This document shows, piece by piece, positions 22,037 through 26,634 of a stretch of DNA of 26,634 bases; position 1 is the first letter of the stretch, and every line of letters begins with the position of its first letter. A model generated the notes under the pieces. It searched no databases. It was given only the letters and a program-made list of their open reading frames with translations, and was not told where the DNA came from. The stretch is from JACJWR01 sp963842975 (GTDB lineage: Bacteria; Actinomycetota; Actinomycetes; S36-B12; UBA10799), in NCBI GenBank assembly GCA_963842975.1, contig CAWJIH010000002.1, positions 1-26,634 on the forward strand, given 5' to 3'. A program made the position numbers and the translations under genes.

Positions 22037-23539
22037 ATGGACCATAAAGATGTTGCCGCGCAGATCCTGAATGGAATAGGCGGTCCCGAAAACATCGCAA
22101 GCCTTGCGCATTGTGCAACCAGGCTGCGCATAGTGCTGGTCGACGAATCGAAAGCCGACAAGAAGGGTATCGAGGCAATCGAAGGCGTTGCCGGCTCGTT
22201 CACCGCTGGGGGGCAGTACCAGATCATCCTCGGACCAGGCACAGTCAACAAGGTCCATGACGAAATGGCGAAGTTGGCTCAGGTCGAGGAAGCCTCGATG
22301 GAAGACGTCAAGAAGGCCGCAGCTGCGCACATGAACCCAGCGCAGCGATTGGTAAAGACCCTTTCGGACATCTTCGTTCCCCTGATCCCGGCGCTGGTCG
22401 CTGCCGGTCTGATGATGGGGCTGTTCAACCTACTGGCCCAGCCAGGTTTGTGGCCGTGGCTACCCAACGACGAAAACCTGATTCAGCAAGCCCCCGCAAT
22501 CGCCGACCTAGCGGCGATTATCAACCTCTTCGCCAATTCAGCGTTTGTGTTCTTGCCGATCTTGATCGGCTTCAGCGCCGCCAAGGTATTCGGAGCCAAT
22601 CAGTACCTCGGTGCCGTCGTTGGCATGATCATGGTGCACCCAGACCTCGTTAACGCCTGGGCTCAGGGGCAAGCCGCTCTCGAAGGCGAAATCCCAACGT
22701 GGGAGTTGTTCGGCCTACCCATTGAGCAAATCGGCTACCAGGGCACTGTGTTGCCCGTGCTGTTCGCGGTGTACTTCCTGTCCATCGTGGAGAAATGGCT
22801 TCGCAAGCGGATGCCGACGATTCTGGACATGCTCTTCACACCCCTGCTGGCGGTGATCGCGACCGGTTTCGCCACCATTTTGGTGATCGGTCCAGTCATG
22901 CGCTGGGTCGGTGACATGATCTCGGTGTTCTTCATCAACCTGCTTGATTTCGGCGGCCCCGTGGCAGGTTTCGTCATGGGCGGAACTTACTCGCTGCTCG
23001 TCATCACAGGTGTGCACCACTCCTTCCACGCCGTTGAACTCGGGCTCCTTGCCGATCCTGCGGTCAACGCCAACCCGCTGTTGCCCATCTGGTCGATGTC
23101 CAACGTTGCCCAAGGTGGTGCAGCCCTTGCGGCCTACCTGCTCATTCGGAACCGCGCGACGAAGATCAAGGACATCGCAGTGCCGTCGTCGGTATCGGCA
23201 TTCCTTGGCATCACTGAGCCCGCCATCTTTGGTGTGAACTTGCGACTGCTTACCCCGTTCTTTGGCGCCATGCTCGGCGGCGCTTTCGCTGGGGCCTGGA
23301 TTGTGGCCACAGACGTGACCATGACCAGTATCGGAGCCACCGGACTACCAGGCATGGCCCTGGTCACCCCGGAGAAGATCCCGCAGTATGTGATCGGCTT
23401 GGCCATCTCCATCGGCATCGCCATGCTGGCCACAATCCTGATAACAAAGACGAGGGGCTTCGCGAAGGAAGCCGAGGATGAGATGAACGAGGAGGAAGTG
23501 GAGGAAGTGGCTCTGGTGCGGGCAAAAGAACTTGACTAG
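22037..23539 (+). CDS. scrA: PTS system EIIBC component, sucrose-type
   Basis: This protein transports and phosphorylates a sugar across the cytoplasmic membrane. The 500-aa product has an N-terminal EIIB domain (about 1-85) with the phosphorylated Cys26 in SLAHCATRLRI, and the EIIC membrane domain of the glucose/sucrose superfamily (about 105-470). That domain contains VPLIPALVAAGLMMG, FLPILIGFSAAKVFG, GVHHSFHAVELGLL and FLGITEPAIFGVNLRLL. There is no EIIA domain; the C-terminus is a short acidic tail, so a separate EIIA must donate phosphate. Sucrose specificity is inferred from the following fructokinase and GH32 genes. The ATG at 22037 is preceded by GAGGAGAGG and starts the EIIB domain exactly; the longer open frame from 21821 runs through the repeats and operators. 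Confidence 0.87.
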   Translation: MDHKDVAAQILNGIGGPENIASLAHCATRLRIVLVDESKADKKGIEAIEGVAGSFTAGGQYQIILGPGTVNKVHDEMAKLAQVEEASMEDVKKAAAAHMNPAQRLVKTLSDIFVPLIPALVAAGLMMGLFNLLAQPGLWPWLPNDENLIQQAPAIADLAAIINLFANSAFVFLPILIGFSAAKVFGANQYLGAVVGMIMVHPDLVNAWAQGQAALEGEIPTWELFGLPIEQIGYQGTVLPVLFAVYFLSIVEKWLRKRMPTILDMLFTPLLAVIATGFATILVIGPVMRWVGDMISVFFINLLDFGGPVAGFVMGGTYSLLVITGVHHSFHAVELGLLADPAVNANPLLPIWSMSNVAQGGAALAAYLLIRNRATKIKDIAVPSSVSAFLGITEPAIFGVNLRLLTPFFGAMLGGAFAGAWIVATDVTMTSIGATGLPGMALVTPEKIPQYVIGLAISIGIAMLATILITKTRGFAKEAEDEMNEEEVEEVALVRAKELD

Positions 23540-23576
23540 ACACTCGACTGACATCTCTTCCGGGTTCCCACTGCCT

Positions 23577-23617
23577 ACCTGGCAGACAGAAAGAGGCAAC
23601 CCCGCCGCTTGCCAGGT
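23577..23617. repeat. 8-bp inverted repeat between scrA and scrK
   Basis: ACCTGGCA (23577-23584) and TGCCAGGT (23610-23617) can pair across 25 nt; an alternative local hairpin CTGCC-TACCT-GGCAG (23571-23585) uses part of the same sequence. It lies in the 130-bp gap after the EIIBC gene. It may moderate mRNA levels between transporter and enzymes; no T tract follows. Confidence 0.4.
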
Positions 23618-23669
23618 GGAGGGCCAGCAACAGGCACCGAGTGACTGAACGGTCAGAAAGGAGGCAACT

Positions 23670-24581
23670 ATGGAGCCGCTGATCGGATCCGTCGAGGCGG
23701 GCGGAACCAAAATGGTCTGCGCTGTCGGCACCGGCCCGGACGACATTCGCGATGAAGTGAGGTTCCCCACCAGCACACCCCAGGAAACTCTTCCCAAGGT
23801 CATCGACTATTTCCGTCGGTGGCAGACCGACCACGGCGCACGCATCGAAGCGATCGGCTACGGCACCTTCGGCCCCTGCGATCCGCACCCGGACTCGCCC
23901 ACCTACGGGATGGTGACCAAAACCCCCAAACCTGGCTGGTCAGACACCGATGTAGTGGGGCCGTTGCAGGAAGCGTTTGGGGTGCCCGTCGGATTCGATA
24001 CCGACGTCAACGGCGCAGCGTTGGGCGAGCACACCTGGGGTGCGGCACAAGACGTCGACACGTTCGTCTATCTCACTATCGGCACCGGGATTGGTGGCGG
24101 GCTCATCGTCGCTGGAAGAATCGTGCATGGCCTGGTTCATCCGGAGATGGGCCACATGGCGATGCCTCGGGACCCATCACTCGACCCATTTCCGGGAACG
24201 TGCCCATTCCATGGTGACTGTCTGGAGGGGCTGGCCGCGGGCCCGGCGATCGGTGAGCGCTGGCACGTTCCCGCCGCGGAGTTGCCGCCTGATCATGACG
24301 CCTGGGACCTTGAGGCGCACTATCTGGCGGTCGCGTGCCGCAATCTGATTTGCGCCCTGTCGCCGCAACGAATCGTGCTCGGCGGCGGCGTCATGGAACA
24401 ACTTCACTTGTTCCCGCGAGTGCGACGAATCACCCAAGAACTACTCAATGGGTACGTCCAGGCCCCTGAGATCCTTGACAACATCAACACCTACATCGTC
24501 CCGCCTGGCCTGGGCAACCGAGCCGGTGCCGCGGGCTGCATAGCCCTCGGGCAGGGTGCACTTGCGGGGAGCCAGGCATGA
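23670..24581 (+). CDS. scrK: Fructokinase, ROK family, zinc type
   Basis: It phosphorylates fructose released from sucrose-6-phosphate. The 303-aa product has the ATP-binding EAGGTK motif (9-14), GYGTFGPCD, the catalytic Asp112 in FDTDVNGAALGEH, and TIGTGIGGG (136-144). The ROK zinc site is formed by His157 with Cys178, His181 and Cys184 (VHPEMGH and GTCPFHGDC). These match bacterial ROK fructokinases of the ScrK/GmuE group rather than glucokinases. AAAGGAGG at 23657-23664, 5 nt before the ATG, is a near-perfect Shine-Dalgarno. The stop overlaps the next gene (ATGA), coupling it to the sucrase. Cytoplasmic. Confidence 0.86.
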   Translation: MEPLIGSVEAGGTKMVCAVGTGPDDIRDEVRFPTSTPQETLPKVIDYFRRWQTDHGARIEAIGYGTFGPCDPHPDSPTYGMVTKTPKPGWSDTDVVGPLQEAFGVPVGFDTDVNGAALGEHTWGAAQDVDTFVYLTIGTGIGGGLIVAGRIVHGLVHPEMGHMAMPRDPSLDPFPGTCPFHGDCLEGLAAGPAIGERWHVPAAELPPDHDAWDLEAHYLAVACRNLICALSPQRIVLGGGVMEQLHLFPRVRRITQELLNGYVQAPEILDNINTYIVPPGLGNRAGAAGCIALGQGALAGSQA

Positions 24582-26176
24582 CGTCGGACCCTCAGACGGC
24601 GAACGCGATCCCGTGGCCTGGCGGGGCAGCACAAATCGCGGGTGTCCCAGCGGAGACGACCCCAGCCGAACTGGACCGAAGGCTCCGTTTCATGGCCGCC
24701 GCAGCCGTGGCCGACCACGCAGCGACGGTTGCCTCCGATCCCTGGCGCCAAGCTTTCCACATCCAGCCCCCTACGGGCCTGCTCAACGACCCGAACGGCC
24801 TGGTTGCGCATGACGGCACGTATCACGTTTGCTATCAGTGGCATCCCTTCGCACCGAAGCATGCCCTGAAGTTCTGGGCACATGTGACCAGCACCGATCT
24901 GGTGCACTGGAGCGATCCCGCAATCGCACTGGCCCCAAGTCAGCCCTATGAAAGCCATGGCTGCTACTCCGGCAGCGGCGTTGTGGTGGACGACGCTGTG
25001 CACTTCTTCTACACCGGCAACGTGCGCACTCCGAACGGTGGGCGCACGCCGTTTCAATTGCTCGCTACCCTCTCGGAGGCCGAACTCACCGGCGCCGAGG
25101 GGATGGCCGCCCCCGAGGCCACCGCGACCGGAGCGGCGCTGAAGAGTCCCGCTAATCCCCTGGTCGGGGCGATCCAGGGCTGCACCTCCCACGTCCGCGA
25201 CCCGAAGGTGTGGTCGGACGAGCACGGCCATTGGATGATCCTGGGAGCTCAAACCGAGGACCTGCACGGGACCGCCCTGCTACTGCACTCGGCTGACCTG
25301 CTCGAGTGGACTCTCCTCGGTTCGATCGCCGGCGGGGCTAGCGAACCACTGGGCTATATGTGGGAATGCCCGGACCTCATCCGGCTTTCGGGCCGCGAGA
25401 TCCTGGTCATATCTCCACAGTTCGACCACGGCGGGAGCGCGCCGACCCGCTGGGAAGACGTGTCTGTCTATGCCGTCGGAGCCCTGGCCGGCGACCCGCC
25501 TCGATTCGAACGCGGAACCGACTTTCGGCGAATCGATGCCGGGCCAGACTTCTATGCACCACAGTCGTTCGTCGCCGAAGACGGACGCACAATCATGTTG
25601 GGTTGGATGGGAATGCCCGACCATGACGGTCAGCCCACCCTTGCCGAAAAGCATCCGACCGCAGAAAACGGGTGGGTGCACTGCCTCACGGTGCCGCGTG
25701 AACTCGCCCTCGATGCAGACGTGCTGCTGCAGCGTCCTGTCAGCGAGTTGATCTCACTTCGAGGTGAACCGGTGCACCTGGCCGACGTTGAAATTACGCC
25801 ATCGGAATCGTTGATCATCGAACCAGGGCAAGGCCCAGCCCTGGACATCGAATTGTCAGCGATCTGCTCGCCCGGGGGCACCCTGACAGTGCGGATGCGC
25901 GATGGCGAGGCTGACCGGCCGGCGCTGCTCATCCTGGACCCGCATGCCGGAACCGCGACATTCGATCGCACCCGACTGGGCACCGGTGAGGGTGGCACTT
26001 TCACCGGTCGCTTCCGGCCCAGCACCAAGGTGGAGGTTCGGATTCTGCTGGATCACTCCTCGGTTGAGGTATTCGTTGACGGCGGCCGACTGACAATGAG
26101 CGCCCGAATATATCCAGTGGCGGGCGACGATGTGCTTGCCATCGACGCCGCCGGTCGGCGGCATCCGTGTCCATGA
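24578..26176 (+). CDS. scrB: GH32 beta-fructosidase, sucrose-6-phosphate hydrolase type
   Basis: It hydrolyses the glycosidic bond of sucrose-6-phosphate (or sucrose) to glucose-6-phosphate and fructose. The 532-aa product shows the three GH32 catalytic motifs: nucleophile Asp71 in LLNDPNG, stabiliser Asp208 in VRDPK, and acid/base Glu263 in WECPD. The C-terminal beta-sandwich (about 385-525) ends with the conserved SSVEVFVDGG. There is no signal peptide, so it works in the cytoplasm on PTS-imported sugar. The N-terminal 60 residues before HIQPPTGLLNDPNG are longer than strictly needed but usual for ScrB. The ATG shares 4 nt with the fructokinase stop. Confidence 0.88.
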   Translation: MTSDPQTANAIPWPGGAAQIAGVPAETTPAELDRRLRFMAAAAVADHAATVASDPWRQAFHIQPPTGLLNDPNGLVAHDGTYHVCYQWHPFAPKHALKFWAHVTSTDLVHWSDPAIALAPSQPYESHGCYSGSGVVVDDAVHFFYTGNVRTPNGGRTPFQLLATLSEAELTGAEGMAAPEATATGAALKSPANPLVGAIQGCTSHVRDPKVWSDEHGHWMILGAQTEDLHGTALLLHSADLLEWTLLGSIAGGASEPLGYMWECPDLIRLSGREILVISPQFDHGGSAPTRWEDVSVYAVGALAGDPPRFERGTDFRRIDAGPDFYAPQSFVAEDGRTIMLGWMGMPDHDGQPTLAEKHPTAENGWVHCLTVPRELALDADVLLQRPVSELISLRGEPVHLADVEITPSESLIIEPGQGPALDIELSAICSPGGTLTVRMRDGEADRPALLILDPHAGTATFDRTRLGTGEGGTFTGRFRPSTKVEVRILLDHSSVEVFVDGGRLTMSARIYPVAGDDVLAIDAAGRRHPCP

Positions 26177-26589
26177 CGGTGTGGCCAATGTCGATGACCT
26201 GAGTCACTGCATCACTTCATGTGCGGCGCATGATCGTCGCGCCAAGCATGCACGTGTAGGTGATTTCGCCCCAATGATCATGCGAAGTGACATCCAACAA
26301 CCTCTGTGAAGTGACAGACGACGTATCCATTTCATCATCGGATTCGTGCTCGAATTGACACGACTTGTCCACACTGCGGCTTGGTGCGCGGGCTTCCTGG
26401 GAGCTATCGTGGCGGGCGTGGGTGTACGGGATCACATGCCCATGACTGCTTCAGGGGACGCCGCCGTCGCAGTTGCGTCCGGCAGAGCGGTGTTCCGGTA
26501 GACCGGTGGTCGTGTCGCGGCAAAGTAGGCGCGGTCATCGCGTGAGCCTTCGGGTGATTTTCCACAACCGACTTGAGACGACTTCCACA
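26177..26589. other. 413-bp region without a convincing complete gene
   Basis: Only weak ORFs occur, among them a 72-codon minus frame (26217-26435) with no family resemblance or clear start signal. Seen in it are the inverted repeat at 26212-26290, a second GAAGTGACA copy at 26308-26316 and TTCCACAA repeated near 26560 and 26582. Codon bias is weak, as expected of non-coding or degraded sequence. Confidence 0.5.
26212..26290. repeat. Imperfect inverted repeat after the sucrose operon
   Basis: The right arm (26276-26290) reads, as reverse complement, TCACTTCGCATGATC. The left arm has the same two blocks, TCACTTC (26212-26218) and GCATGATC (26228-26235), with a 9-nt insertion between them. 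GAAGTGACA occurs twice (26284-26292, 26308-26316). It could be a terminator for the operon or the relic of a mobile-element end. Confidence 0.5.
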
Positions 26590-26634
26590 ATGACTGCTGT
26601 TCGTAGTATTGACCCTGAGCAGCTCCTGTCCGAG
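26590..26634 (+). CDS. N-terminal fragment of an ORF running off the window
   Basis: ATG at 26590 opens 15 codons to the window edge (MTAVRSIDPEQLLSE). The opening resembles N-termini of some IS256-type transposases of actinobacteria (MTA-x-DP-x-LL-x-E), but 15 residues cannot support that. No Shine-Dalgarno is visible. Confidence 0.35.
   Translation, partial: MTAVRSIDPEQLLSE

Noticed and set aside
26217..26435. 72-codon minus-strand ORF after the sucrose operon
   Set aside because: No Shine-Dalgarno, no family resemblance, and it covers the inverted and direct repeats; codon bias is weak.

Overview
The window is high-GC bacterial DNA with densely packed genes, many GTG starts and several 1-4 nt stop/start overlaps. 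The gene families point to Actinomycetota: a SigK/RskA-type ECF sigma and anti-sigma pair beside CcdA, a Tat-type lipoprotein GH3 hexosaminidase, a DM13 protein, a bacterial acyl-CoA-binding protein and possible leaderless TANNNT promoters. The order or family cannot be fixed from this sequence. No rRNA, tRNA or CRISPR was seen. A possible mobile-element border lies only at the extreme right edge.

Layout, left to right. Positions 1-45 hold the tail of a plus-strand gene. Next come a minus-strand GH3 beta-N-acetylhexosaminidase whose lipoprotein signal peptide sits in another frame, and a plus-strand GH36 alpha-galactosidase. A minus-strand pair of unknown genes follows (141 aa, plus a 43 aa ORF just upstream of it). 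Then on the plus strand: an SDR oxidoreductase, two translationally linked CNNM/CorC-type membrane proteins, a lipoprotein alpha/beta hydrolase, a DoxX-like protein and an acyl-CoA-binding protein. After these comes a coupled pair, a divergent short SAH-hydrolase-like protein followed by an MTA/SAH-deaminase-type amidohydrolase. An ABC-2 exporter (ATPase and permease) and an FkbM methyltransferase follow.

From 14.5 to 17.3 kb a minus-strand acyl-CoA thioesterase diverges from a metallo-beta-lactamase-fold hydrolase coupled to a bicupin. A membrane-anchored DM13 protein and a two-pore-helix-type potassium channel face a minus-strand operon: thioredoxin-like lipoprotein, CcdA, SigK-like sigma factor and RskA-like anti-sigma factor. 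The last is split by a frameshift. This operon makes sense as an envelope thiol-redox module with its own regulator, and a SigK-like promoter candidate lies just upstream of it.

The right end carries a sucrose-type operon: PTS EIIBC, zinc-type ROK fructokinase and GH32 beta-fructosidase. Imported sucrose-6-phosphate would be cleaved to glucose-6-phosphate and fructose, and the fructose phosphorylated. Two perfect palindromes and a three-copy 24-bp tandem repeat lie upstream. About 410 bp at the end has no convincing complete gene but holds an inverted repeat and the first 15 codons of an ORF that runs off the window.

The most interesting items are the SAHH-like/deaminase pair, the self-regulated redox operon with its candidate promoter, and the two single-base frameshifts that interrupt otherwise well-formed genes.
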